DNA of 64,000 nucleotides from Coralloluteibacterium thermophilum. GTDB taxonomy: Bacteria > Pseudomonadota > Gammaproteobacteria > Xanthomonadales > Xanthomonadaceae. Made by a program: the position numbers and the translations under genes. The stretch covers positions 20,186 through 84,185 of the forward strand of contig NZ_JBHSGG010000037.1 in assembly GCF_042654365.1 (NCBI RefSeq). The letters run 5' to 3'. Below are positions 51,204 to 61,307 of the stretch, in pieces (position 1 is the stretch's first letter; every line of letters begins with the position of its first letter). The notes beneath the pieces are model-generated. The model was not told where the DNA came from and did no database searches. It saw nothing but the letters and a program-made list of their open reading frames with translations.

Positions 51204-51229
51204 TTACAAACATCCGTGAATGTTTGTAA
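51204..51229. promoter_or_regulatory. AT-rich 26-bp palindrome (TetR/AcrR-like operator)
   Basis: Arms TTACAAACAT / ATGTTTGTAA (10 bp perfect) around CCGTGA, 100 nt before the mlaF ATG in GC-rich sequence. It closely resembles the operators of efflux-pump repressors AcrR and TtgR (TTTACAAACA...TGAATG core). A possible mla promoter on the minus strand, TTGTAA (51209-51204) then 18 nt then GACAAT (51185-51180), overlaps it. No efflux-pump or TetR gene is in the window. Confidence 0.6.
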
Positions 51230-51276
51230 GTGGGGTTCAGCCTCGACGGCCGGGAACGGTCTCCGGCCGGTGGACG

Positions 51277-51705
51277 CTAGCGCGCCAGCAGGCGGCGGCC
51301 CTTCTTCTCGGCCTTCGACGCCAGCCTGCCGGCGTGGTCGGCCATGTCCTCGCCGCGCTCCACCAGCGCCTTCACGGTGTCCGCCGTGATGCGCTTGACG
51401 TCGGCGTTGAGCGAGGCCAGCGAGCGCCCGCCGCCGTCGAACACGCCGCTGCGGCGCAGGGCGTAGACCGCGCCCGCGGCGGCGGCCGCGCTCACCGCGA
51501 CGATGGCCGCGGTCTGCAGGGTCTTCCTGGACACGCCGGCGCGCGTACCGGTGCCCGAGGCCCTGGTCACCGCCTTGCCGCCGGACGCGTCGCCGTTGCC
51601 GCGGGATGCCGCCGTCCGCCCGGCGCGCTTGGCGGCCGGGCGCGCGCTGCGCTTGCTGGTGGCGCGGCTGCGGGCCGCGCTGCTGCCCGTGTCGTTGTCG
51701 GCCAT
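51277..51705 (-). CDS. Basic Ala/Arg-rich single-helix membrane protein
   Basis: 142-aa protein from ATG 51705. Residues 1-70 are low-complexity and basic (SRATSKRSARPAAKRAGRT) and resemble histone-like or nucleoid-tethering tails. One membrane helix (about 80-100, LQTAAIVAVSAAAAAGAVYAL) and an amphipathic helix with a Lys/Arg-rich end (SKAEKKGRRLLAR) follow. I do not recognise the family. The start has no strong competitor. It is followed by the terminator upstream of mlaF. Confidence 0.65.
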   Translation of the reverse strand: MADNDTGSSAARSRATSKRSARPAAKRAGRTAASRGNGDASGGKAVTRASGTGTRAGVSRKTLQTAAIVAVSAAAAAGAVYALRRSGVFDGGGRSLASLNADVKRITADTVKALVERGEDMADHAGRLASKAEKKGRRLLAR

Positions 51706-51820
51706 TCGACGTCTCCTGTCTGGGGAACGGGTCGCGGGCGCCGGTGGCGGCGAACGCCGGGCGCCCATGCAGCCGACACCATGGCGCGGGCCGCGCGAAC
51801 GCAGGGTGAGGCGCCGGCGC

Positions 51821-52984
51821 TCAGCCCTGCTCGTGCGCCATCGGCAGCTCGAAGGCGAACACCGAACCGCCGTCCTGGCGGTCCTCGTACCAGAGCTCGC
51901 CGCCCATGTGGATCACGTCCTGCTTCGCCAGGGCCAGGCCCAGCCCGCCTGCGGGCTCGGCCTCCGCGCCGTGCGCGGCGAGGCGCACGAAGCGGCGGAA
52001 CAGGCGCTTCTGGTCCTCCGCAGACACGCCGGGCCCGCGGTCCAGCACGCTCACGCGGACGGTGCCGGGCGAACCGCGCCCGCAGAGGATGAGGATCTCG
52101 CCGTCCTGCGGCGAGAACTTGATGGCGTTGGAGAGCAGGTTGTCGAGCACCTGGACCACCGCGTCCGGGTCGCCCTGCGCGCGTACCTCCTCGAGGATCT
52201 CGACCCGCACCCGGATGCCGCGCGACTGCGTCTGCACCGCGAGCCGCTCCAGCGCCCGCGCGATCAGCGTCGCCGGCTCCAGCGACACGCTCTCGAAACG
52301 GCGCAGCAGCTCGCCCTCGGCGCGCCGTTCGAGATAGCGGCGGATGAAGGCCAGCGCGTCCTCGGCCGAGCTCAGGATGATGCGCACCAGCTTCTCGGGG
52401 CTCGGCGGCCCGGAGCCGCCGCGCTGCAGAAGCTGCGCGCTGAAGTGGATCGAGGAGAGCGGGTTCTTGAGGTCGTGGGCGACGATGGCCGCGAGTTCCT
52501 CGCGCTCGCGCGCGACCCGCTGGAGGTGGTCGCGCACCAGCTTGAGTTCGAGATGGTTGCGGACGCGGGCGAGCAGTTCCTCCGCCACGAAGGGCTTGGT
52601 GAGGTAGTCCACCACGCCCGCCTCGAACGCGCGGATCAGGTGTTCGCGCTCGTGCGCGGCGGTCAGGAAGATGGTCGGCACGTGCGCGGTGGCGGGGTCG
52701 TCGCGCAGCGCGCGCAGCACGGCGAAGCCGTCCATGCCCGGCATCATCATGTCGAGCAGGACCAGGTCGGGCGGGGCCAGCGCGGCGCGCTGCAGCGCCT
52801 GTTCGCCCGAGAGCGCCGGCACCACCTCGAAGCCGGCGTGCGCGAGCACGGTGCCCACCAGGCGCAGGTTGGGCTCCTGGTCGTCGACGACGAGCACCAC
52901 CGGATCGCGGCCGGCGAGCAGGGCGAGGGCGCGGGGTTCCGCGGGACGGTGCGACATGGGTGTGCTGGCCTCCGAGCGTGTCAT
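51821..52984 (-). CDS. Receiver-histidine kinase hybrid protein
   Basis: 387-aa soluble signalling protein with an N-terminal REC domain (about 28-145; DLVLLDMMMPGMDGF, YLTKPF), then HisKA (AIVAHDLKNPLSSIHF with phospho-His) and HATPase (NLLSNAIKFS, DRGPGVS, GGLGLALAK). There is no membrane helix or input domain other than REC, so it probably relays a signal from another kinase, perhaps the membrane kinase encoded upstream. ATG 52984 has GAAGGG in front; ATG 52957 (GGAGG, wider spacing) is possible. Confidence 0.92.
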   Translation of the reverse strand: MTRSEASTPMSHRPAEPRALALLAGRDPVVLVVDDQEPNLRLVGTVLAHAGFEVVPALSGEQALQRAALAPPDLVLLDMMMPGMDGFAVLRALRDDPATAHVPTIFLTAAHEREHLIRAFEAGVVDYLTKPFVAEELLARVRNHLELKLVRDHLQRVAREREELAAIVAHDLKNPLSSIHFSAQLLQRGGSGPPSPEKLVRIILSSAEDALAFIRRYLERRAEGELLRRFESVSLEPATLIARALERLAVQTQSRGIRVRVEILEEVRAQGDPDAVVQVLDNLLSNAIKFSPQDGEILILCGRGSPGTVRVSVLDRGPGVSAEDQKRLFRRFVRLAAHGAEAEPAGGLGLALAKQDVIHMGGELWYEDRQDGGSVFAFELPMAHEQG

Positions 52985-53174
52985 GCCCTTCGAGATGAGA
53001 TGCGTCCGCCGCTGGCGGCCCGTCCGGAGGGAAGCCCGCGGGGGCGCGCCGACACGGCGTCGCGCGCCCTGCCCGGGCCGGCCTGCGCTGCGGTGCGGGC
53101 CTCGTCCCGTCGCCGCGGCGCTCGGTCCGGGCGGCGTGCGGGGTCCCGCATTGCGTCGCCTGGCGCGCGGACTG

Positions 53175-55319
<2,145 letters not shown>

Positions 55320-55382
55320 GCGCGCGCGGTGGAGGGCGGGCGTGAAGAGTAAACGCCGGCCGACCCGGCGGCGACGCATGCG

Positions 55383-55413
55383 GAAAGGCCGCGGGACGGA
55401 CCCGCGGCCTTTC
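55383..55413 (-). terminator. Strong hairpin between lipoprotein and kinase genes
   Basis: A perfect 13-bp stem (arms 55383-55395 and 55401-55413, loop ACGGA) of the form GAAAGGCCGCGGG / CCCGCGGCCTTTC, 29 nt after the lipoprotein stop on the minus strand. The A/T-rich stem base and GC-rich core make it a good terminator that separates the lipoprotein and kinase units. Confidence 0.75.
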
Positions 55414-55441
55414 GCAGTGGTGCGGCTGCCGGAAGACCGGA

Positions 55442-55957
55442 TCAGCGCTGCTGCATGCGCTCCGCTTCCGCCTCGGCCTGGGCGCGGCGCGCCTCGGCGT
55501 CGGCCTTGGCCTTCTCGAGCTGGGCGTCCGCCTCGGCGCGGGCGGCGTCGCGCTCGGCGCCGGCCGGCAGGGTGTTGGCGCGCTCGGTGGCCACGCGGTG
55601 CTGCGCCTCGGCCTCGGCCACGGCGATGTCGTACTGCGCCTGCGCCTCGGTCTCGGCGACGTCGCCGCGGTCGGTGCCCGTCATGGTGCCGGTGCCGGTG
55701 CCGGTGGTCCCGGTCGTCCCGGCGGTGCCAGTGGTGCCGGTCGTCCGCGCATTGTTGCCGATGCCGGTGTTGGACTGCGCCGCGTCCTGGCGGGCCTCGG
55801 CCACGTCCTGGCGGGCCTCCTGGCGCGCTTCGGCGACGTCCTGCTGCGCCTCGCGCTGGGCCTCGGCGACGTCGGCCTCGGTGGACTGCTGGTTGCAGGC
55901 CGTCAGGGCGAACGCCGCGGCGATCGAAAGGCTGAGCAGAAGCTTGTTGTTGGTCAT
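55442..55957 (-). CDS. Ala/Glu-rich lipoprotein with repeats
   Basis: 171-aa lipoprotein (lipobox LTAC, Cys21). After it come repeated helical units DVAEARQ(E/D)A (about 29-62), a low-complexity Gly/Thr segment built from TGT/TGTTG repeats (about 70-95), and an Ala/Glu/Gln/Arg coiled coil to the C-terminus. It has no enzyme motif. It may be a periplasmic structural or stress protein, comparable to small repeat lipoproteins of Xanthomonadales; this is inference. The 55.4-56.2 kb segment holds it and DUF1328 in tandem. Confidence 0.75.
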   Translation of the reverse strand: MTNNKLLLSLSIAAAFALTACNQQSTEADVAEAQREAQQDVAEARQEARQDVAEARQDAAQSNTGIGNNARTTGTTGTAGTTGTTGTGTGTMTGTDRGDVAETEAQAQYDIAVAEAEAQHRVATERANTLPAGAERDAARAEADAQLEKAKADAEARRAQAEAEAERMQQR

Positions 55958-56024
55958 GGTCGTGCTCCGGGGTGAAGTGGGTGGGGTCGGATCTTCTGGA
56001 AGGGGGGCGAAGGGGGCGTCGCGG

Positions 56025-56183
56025 CTAGACGCTGCGGCCGCGGATCAGCGAGATCACGAAGAGGATCAGGAAGATGACGAAGAGCACCTTCGCGATGGTG
56101 GCGGCGGTGCCGGCCACGCCGAAGAAGCCGAACGCGCCGGCGATCAGCGCGATGATGAGGAAGATGATTGCGTAGCTGAGCAT
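56025..56183 (-). CDS. DUF1328 small membrane protein
   Basis: 52-aa protein: MLSYAIIFLIIALIAGAFGF at the start, then a second helix and RGRSV at the end. Two hydrophobic helices with the central FGFFGVAGTAATIAK are the hallmark of DUF1328 (YtjA-like) proteins, which are about this length and often stress-induced in proteobacteria. ATG 56183 has AAGGAG upstream (TCCCATGCTC context). Its function is unknown. It precedes the Ala-rich lipoprotein gene by 67 nt on the same strand. Confidence 0.85.
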   Translation of the reverse strand: MLSYAIIFLIIALIAGAFGFFGVAGTAATIAKVLFVIFLILFVISLIRGRSV

Positions 56184-56339
56184 GGGAACTCCTTGGTCTC
56201 GATCTTGGGTGGGAATCGATCGCACGCCTCGGCGCCGACAGCACTGGAACGTGGACGAGAGCCTGCCAAGTGCAAAGTGCAAGCGGGATGACGATCGGCC
56301 CTTGCGGACCGTGCAATCTGCACGGCCTTTCGCTGGCGT

Positions 56340-57689
56340 TCAGTCCAGTCCGTAGGCCTTGCGCTTGCGGTACAGCGTCGAGGTGTCGATGCCGAGTTCG
56401 CGCGCCGCGGCGTCCAGCGTCGGCGCCCGCGCGAGCACCGCGCGGATGTGCCGCCGCTCCAGTGCGGCGAGGGTCATCGGCGGGCTGACCTCGGGCTGCG
56501 CCACGGGCCCGGGCTCGGGCGCGAGCGCGAGGTGCTGGGGCGCGATGCGCTCGTCGCCGCAGAGGATCACCGCGCGCTCGACCACGTTCTGCAGTTCGCG
56601 CACGTTGCCCGGCCAGGCGTAGGCCTGCAGGCGCCGCAGCGCCGCGTTGCCGAAGCTGCGCGCCGGGCGCCGGTAGGCGGCGGCGTAGCGGCGGAGGAAA
56701 TGCGTGGCGAGCGGCTCGATGTCCTCGGCGCGCTCGGCGAGCGGCGGCAGGGACAGGCTGATCGCGTTGAGGCGGTAGTAGAGGTCGCGGCGCAGGCGCC
56801 CGGTCGCGACCAGCTCCTCCAGGTCGGTCGTGGTCGCGGCGAGGATGCGCGCCTCGCTGCGGCGCGGCGTCGCGTCGCCCATGCGGGTGTAGGTGCGGTC
56901 CTGGAGCAGGCGCAGCAGTTGCGGCTGCAGTGCCATCGGCAAGGCCGCGATCTCGTCCAGGAACAGCGTGCCGCCCTGTGCCTGGCTGATCTGCCCGGAC
57001 ACCGCGGGCGTGCTGCCGTCGAGGCTGCCGAGCACGCCGAAGAGTTCCGGCTCCAGCCGCTCCGGCCCCAGCGAGGGCAGGTGCACGGTCACCAGCGGGC
57101 CGTGGCGCCCGCTCCAGGCGTGGATGGCGCGGGCGATCACGCCCTTGCCGGTGCCGGACCCGCCGCGCAGCAGCACGCTGGCGTCGGTGGGCGCGACCGC
57201 GCGCGCGCTGTCCAGCAGCGGCTGCATGCGCCAGCTCCGGCTGGTCAGCAGGTCGTCGCCCGTGCCGCGGTCGCGTTCGAGCGCGGCCACCCGCGAGTGC
57301 AGCCGGCGGGTGCGCACCTGGCGCGCGACCGCGATGCGCAGCTGGTCCGGCAGGCAGGGCTTCACCAGGTAGTCGTCGGCCCCGGCGCGCAGCGCCTCGA
57401 GCGCGGCGCCGGTGTCGCCGGTGGCGGTCACCATGATGACCGCGAGATCCGGCGCCAGCCGCTTGAGTTCCGGGAGCACGTCCAGGCCGCTCTCGCTGCC
57501 GATCGCGCGGTCCAGCAGGCACACGTCGTAGCTCTCCGCCGCGGCCCGCGCCAGCGCCTCCGCCCGGCTGCCCGCGGCATCGACGCGGTGCCCGGCCTCC
57601 TCCAGGCACAGCCTGAAGGAGTCCACGATGCTCCGGTCGTCGTCGACCAGCAGCACCCGACCCTGCGGCGGCGGAAGGGAAGGCGGCAT
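56340..57689 (-). CDS. NtrC-like response regulator lacking GAFTGA
   Basis: 449-aa protein. REC is at about 11-125 (VLLVDDD, DVCLLDRAIG, VKPCLPDQ). The AAA+ domain (about 150-370) has Walker A GGSGTGKGVIARAIH, Walker B GGTLFLDEI and arginine finger RRDLYYRLNAIS. The Fis-type HTH ends the protein (LDAAARELGIDTSTLYRKRK). The sigma-54-contacting loop GAFTGA is replaced by GSLDGS and one residue is missing. It may therefore act without sigma-54, as TyrR-like proteins do. No kinase is adjacent. The start is ATG 57689. Confidence 0.9.
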   Translation of the reverse strand: MPPSLPPPQGRVLLVDDDRSIVDSFRLCLEEAGHRVDAAGSRAEALARAAAESYDVCLLDRAIGSESGLDVLPELKRLAPDLAVIMVTATGDTGAALEALRAGADDYLVKPCLPDQLRIAVARQVRTRRLHSRVAALERDRGTGDDLLTSRSWRMQPLLDSARAVAPTDASVLLRGGSGTGKGVIARAIHAWSGRHGPLVTVHLPSLGPERLEPELFGVLGSLDGSTPAVSGQISQAQGGTLFLDEIAALPMALQPQLLRLLQDRTYTRMGDATPRRSEARILAATTTDLEELVATGRLRRDLYYRLNAISLSLPPLAERAEDIEPLATHFLRRYAAAYRRPARSFGNAALRRLQAYAWPGNVRELQNVVERAVILCGDERIAPQHLALAPEPGPVAQPEVSPPMTLAALERRHIRAVLARAPTLDAAARELGIDTSTLYRKRKAYGLD

Positions 57690-57765
57690 GCGGACACCCG
57701 TTGCAGCGTCCCGCCACAATGCAAATTGCGCGGTGAGACGGGGATGAAGTCGTGCAGGGCGCAGT

Positions 57766-57935
57766 GGGGTGAAGCGGGAGGGGTGGAGCGGGAATCGGGA
57801 ATCGGGACTTGGGACTTGTGACCGCGTGGCGGCTATCCCACCACCGGCCGGGGGCCCGAATCTCGAATCGAGCCCCAGGTCCCCATTCCCGATTCCCCAT
57901 TCCCGCTCTTCCTTCTTCCCCCTCCCATTCCCGCG
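57766..57935. repeat. GGGAATC heptad inverted repeat upstream of recC
   Basis: In the divergent gap between the NtrC-like gene and recC. The left arm (about 57766-57818) begins GGGGTGAAGCGGGAGGGGTG, then GGAGCGGGAATCGGGAATCG and GGACTTGGGACTT. The right arm (about 57873-57930) on the other strand has GGGAATGGGGAATCGGGAAT and GGGGACCTG. It is built from the same 5' unit and the same ATCGGGAATGGGGACCTG core as the element at 44.3 kb. The element is therefore a repeated family. Confidence 0.85.
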
Positions 57936-57962
57936 CACCAAGCCCTCCGGCACCATATCCCG

Positions 57963-60900
57963 ATGCCCGCCCCCGACTTCCGCCTGTACCACGGCAACGA
58001 TCTGGACGTGCTCGCGGGCGTGCTGGCGGCGGAGCTGGCGCGGCCGCAGGCGGGGCAGGACGTGCTGGCGCCGGAGACGGTGCTGATCCCGCAGCCGAGC
58101 ATGCGCCGCTGGCTGCAGAAGACCCTCGCCGAGACCCACGGCGTGGCCGCCAACCTGCGCTTCCTGACGCCCGGCGAGTTCGTCGCCGAGCTGCTCGCCG
58201 CCAACCTGCCGGCGCCCGGCGACGAGGGGCTCGCCGACGCGGCGGTGCTGCGCTGGCGGCTGTGGGCGCTGCTGGCGGAGCCGGCGCTGCTCGCCGAGCC
58301 GGTGTTCGCGCCGCTGCGCGGCGTGCTGACGGGCCCGGACGCCCGCCCCGATGCCGCCGCGGCCTGGTCGCTGGCGGGCGAGCTGGCCACGGCCTTCGAG
58401 AGGTACCAGGCCTGGCGCCGCGACTGGCTGCTGGCCTGGGACCGCGGCGCCGCCCGCGACGACTGGCAGGCCGAACTCTGGCGGCGCGCGAGCCGCGGGC
58501 AGCCGCATCGCGCGCAGCGCATCGAGGCCTACCTGCGCCGCTTCGGCGGCGCCGAAGGCGCGGCGCCCGCGGGCGTGCCGGCGCGGGTGTTCGCCTTCGC
58601 CTGCCAGAACGTCTCCCCCGACGTGCTGCGGACGATCGCCAGCGCCGCGCGCGCGGCGCCGCTGCACTTCTTCTTCGTCTCGCCGGTGGAGGGCTGGTGG
58701 GGCGACCTGCGGACCGCGGGCGAGCGGCTCGCGGCCGCGCTCGCCGGGGAGGCGCCGGACGCCGCCTTCGAGGACGAGGAGAACCCGCTGCTGCGCGCCA
58801 ACGGCGCCGCCGGCCGCGATTTCGTGCGCGTGCTGTTCGACCCGGACGTGGTGCATCCGAGCTGGGAGCAGCCCATCTACGTCGCGCCCGTCGGCGACGG
58901 CCTGCTGCAGCGCCTGCAGCGCGACCTGCTCGCGCGCCGCGCGCCCGGCAGCGGCGAGGCGCCGCGACCCTTCGATCCGGCCGACCGCAGCCTGCAGGTC
59001 CACGCCTGCCACACCCGCCTGCGCGAGGTGCAGGTGCTGCACGAACAACTGCGCGCCCTGCTGGAGGCCGACCCGACCCTCGAACCGCGCGACATCGCCG
59101 TGCTCGCGCCCGACATCGACGCCTATGCGCCGCACGTGCACGCGGTGTTCGGCGCGGCCCCGGCGGCGCTCGCCATGCCCTACGCGGTGGCCGACGGCAG
59201 CGCGCTGGCGGCGCGGCCGCTGGTTGACTGGTTCCTGCGCCTGCTGGCCCTGCCGCAGTCGCGCTTCGGCGCCAACGAGGTGCTGGCCCTGCTCGGCCTG
59301 CCCGCGGTCGCGCAGCGGCTCGGGATGGAACCGGCCGACGCGCCGCGCCTGGCCGACTGGCTGCGGGAGCTCGGTGCGCGCTGGGGCCTCGACGCGGCAC
59401 ACCGCCGCGAGTTCGCCCCGACGGACGAGGCCGGGGATCCGGCCGACGCCGAGGCCTACACCTGGATCTGGGCGCTGGACCGCGCCCTGCTCGGCCACGC
59501 CGCCGGGACCGACGCCGACATCGCCGGTGTGGTGGCGTGGCCGCGTCTCGAAGGCGACGCGCTGCGCGTGCTCGACGGCCTGCTGCACGGCCTGCGCGCG
59601 CTCGCCCGGCTGCGCGCCGCGTTGCGCCGCGAGGCGCGCCCCGCGCAGTGGCGCGCCCTGCTCGCACGCGCGCTCGACGAGCTGGTCGCCGCGCAGCCGG
59701 AGGACCCCGGCGACGTCCGCGCGCTCGAACTGCTGCGCGCGCAGCTTGCGCGTTTCGAGGCCGAGGCCGTGCGCGCCGACACCGAACGCCCGCTGCCGGC
59801 CGAGGTGGTGCGCGCCTGGTTCCGCGCCGCGCTCGGCGACGCCGACCTGCGCCAGCCGTTCCTGAGCGGCGGCGTGACCTTCGGGCGCATGGTGCCGATG
59901 CGCCTGATCCCCTTCCGTGTGATCTGCCTGCTGGGGCTGGACGACGGCGCCTTCCCGCGCGGCGACCCCGCCGGCGGGCTCAACCGCCTCGCCGCCGAGC
60001 TGGGCACGCGGGCGCGCCGGGTCGGCGACCGCTCGCTGCGCGACGACGACCGCTACCTGTTCCTGCAGTTGTTCGCCGCCGCCGCGGACGTGTTCTACCT
60101 GAGCTACCTGGGCACCGACCCGCGCGACGGCACGGCGCTGCCGCCGTCGGTGGTGGTGGCCGAGCTGCTCGACGCGGCCGCGGCCCATCTCGAACCCGAG
60201 CCCGGCGCCCCGCCGCCGCGGTCGCGCCTGGTGGTGGGCCACCCGCTGCAGCCGTTCGCGCCGCAGGCCTTCGGCGCGCCCCGCGATGCGCGCGAGCCGG
60301 CGGCCGACGCGGCGCGGCGGCTCGCCTACGATCCGCGCTGGCGTCCCGGGCCGGACCTGGCGGATGCGGCGCGCACCGGCCTGCCGTCGTTCGCCACCGG
60401 ACCCGTCGCGGCGGCGCCGGCGCCCGGCGTCCTCGAGCGCGACGCGCTGCTGCGCGTGCTGCGCCATCCGCCCCGCGCCTTCCTGCGCGAGACCCTCGAC
60501 CTGCGCCTGCCGCAACCCGAGGACCTGCTGCCCGAGAGCGAGCCCTTCGACGCCGACGGCCTGCGCGACTATGCGGTCGGGCAGCGCGTGTTCGCCGCGC
60601 TGCGCGCGGAGGCGGGCGATGCCGACGCCCTGCGCCGGCGCCTGCTGGGCGAGGGCCTGATCGCGCCCGGGGCGCCCGGCGCGCGCGAGGTCGAGACGCG
60701 CCACGCCGCCCTGGCCGCGGCCGCCGCCGCCGCGCGCGCCTTCGCGCCGGGACCGGGCGAGCGCCGCCGCATCGCCCTGGACATCGGCGGACGCCGCCTC
60801 GTCGCGGTGCTGGACGACGTGCACCCGCAGGGCCTGCTGCAGTTCCATCCCAACCGCCCCAGCGGCCGCGCGCGGATCGGTCTCGATCTCGACCGGCTGC

Positions 60901-61307
60901 TGTGGAGCGCGGCCGGCGAGCGCCGCCCGCTGCTGCGCCTGGTGCCCGGCGAGGCGCCGCGGGAACTCGCGCCGCTGGCCGAGGACCGCGCGCGGGCGGC
61001 CCTGGCGGACCTGCTCGCCCTGCACGACCTCGCGCGCGCCGAGCCGCTGCCGCTGATGCCGCGCGCGGCCTGCGCCTACGTCGAATGCCTGCGCGCCGGC
61101 AAGGAGGCCGACGCCGCCCTGCGCGCCGCCCGCGCGCAGTGGTGCGGGCAGAACGGGCGCCCGGGCGAGGGCGAGGACGACTGGGTGCGGCTGGCCCTGC
61201 GCGGGCGCGATCCCTTCGCCGCGGACGCGGATGCCGCGCTCTGCGCCCGCTTCGGCGCGCTGGCGCAGCGGCTGTTCGATGCCCTCGACGGCGGGGCCGC
61301 GGCATGA
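57963..61307 (+). CDS. recC: Exodeoxyribonuclease V subunit RecC
   Basis: 1114-aa subunit of the RecBCD helicase-nuclease, which holds the Chi-recognition channel. Features include FRLYHGNDLDVLAGVLA at the N-terminus, VLIPQPSMRRWLQKTLAE, and the pin/nuclease-inactive PD-(D/E)xK-like C-terminal part. It is about the usual length for RecC. The start is ATG 57963. It overlaps recB by 4 nt (ATGA), as is common. RecD is presumably to the right of the window. Confidence 0.95.
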   Translation: MPAPDFRLYHGNDLDVLAGVLAAELARPQAGQDVLAPETVLIPQPSMRRWLQKTLAETHGVAANLRFLTPGEFVAELLAANLPAPGDEGLADAAVLRWRLWALLAEPALLAEPVFAPLRGVLTGPDARPDAAAAWSLAGELATAFERYQAWRRDWLLAWDRGAARDDWQAELWRRASRGQPHRAQRIEAYLRRFGGAEGAAPAGVPARVFAFACQNVSPDVLRTIASAARAAPLHFFFVSPVEGWWGDLRTAGERLAAALAGEAPDAAFEDEENPLLRANGAAGRDFVRVLFDPDVVHPSWEQPIYVAPVGDGLLQRLQRDLLARRAPGSGEAPRPFDPADRSLQVHACHTRLREVQVLHEQLRALLEADPTLEPRDIAVLAPDIDAYAPHVHAVFGAAPAALAMPYAVADGSALAARPLVDWFLRLLALPQSRFGANEVLALLGLPAVAQRLGMEPADAPRLADWLRELGARWGLDAAHRREFAPTDEAGDPADAEAYTWIWALDRALLGHAAGTDADIAGVVAWPRLEGDALRVLDGLLHGLRALARLRAALRREARPAQWRALLARALDELVAAQPEDPGDVRALELLRAQLARFEAEAVRADTERPLPAEVVRAWFRAALGDADLRQPFLSGGVTFGRMVPMRLIPFRVICLLGLDDGAFPRGDPAGGLNRLAAELGTRARRVGDRSLRDDDRYLFLQLFAAAADVFYLSYLGTDPRDGTALPPSVVVAELLDAAAAHLEPEPGAPPPRSRLVVGHPLQPFAPQAFGAPRDAREPAADAARRLAYDPRWRPGPDLADAARTGLPSFATGPVAAAPAPGVLERDALLRVLRHPPRAFLRETLDLRLPQPEDLLPESEPFDADGLRDYAVGQRVFAALRAEAGDADALRRRLLGEGLIAPGAPGAREVETRHAALAAAAAAARAFAPGPGERRRIALDIGGRRLVAVLDDVHPQGLLQFHPNRPSGRARIGLDLDRLLWSAAGERRPLLRLVPGEAPRELAPLAEDRARAALADLLALHDLARAEPLPLMPRAACAYVECLRAGKEADAALRAARAQWCGQNGRPGEGEDDWVRLALRGRDPFAADADAALCARFGALAQRLFDALDGGAAA

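Noticed and set aside
56340..61025. 1561-codon minus-strand frame
   Set aside because: Codons beyond 57689 are antisense to recC and Gly/Arg/Ala-rich; only the last 449 codons are the NtrC-like regulator.
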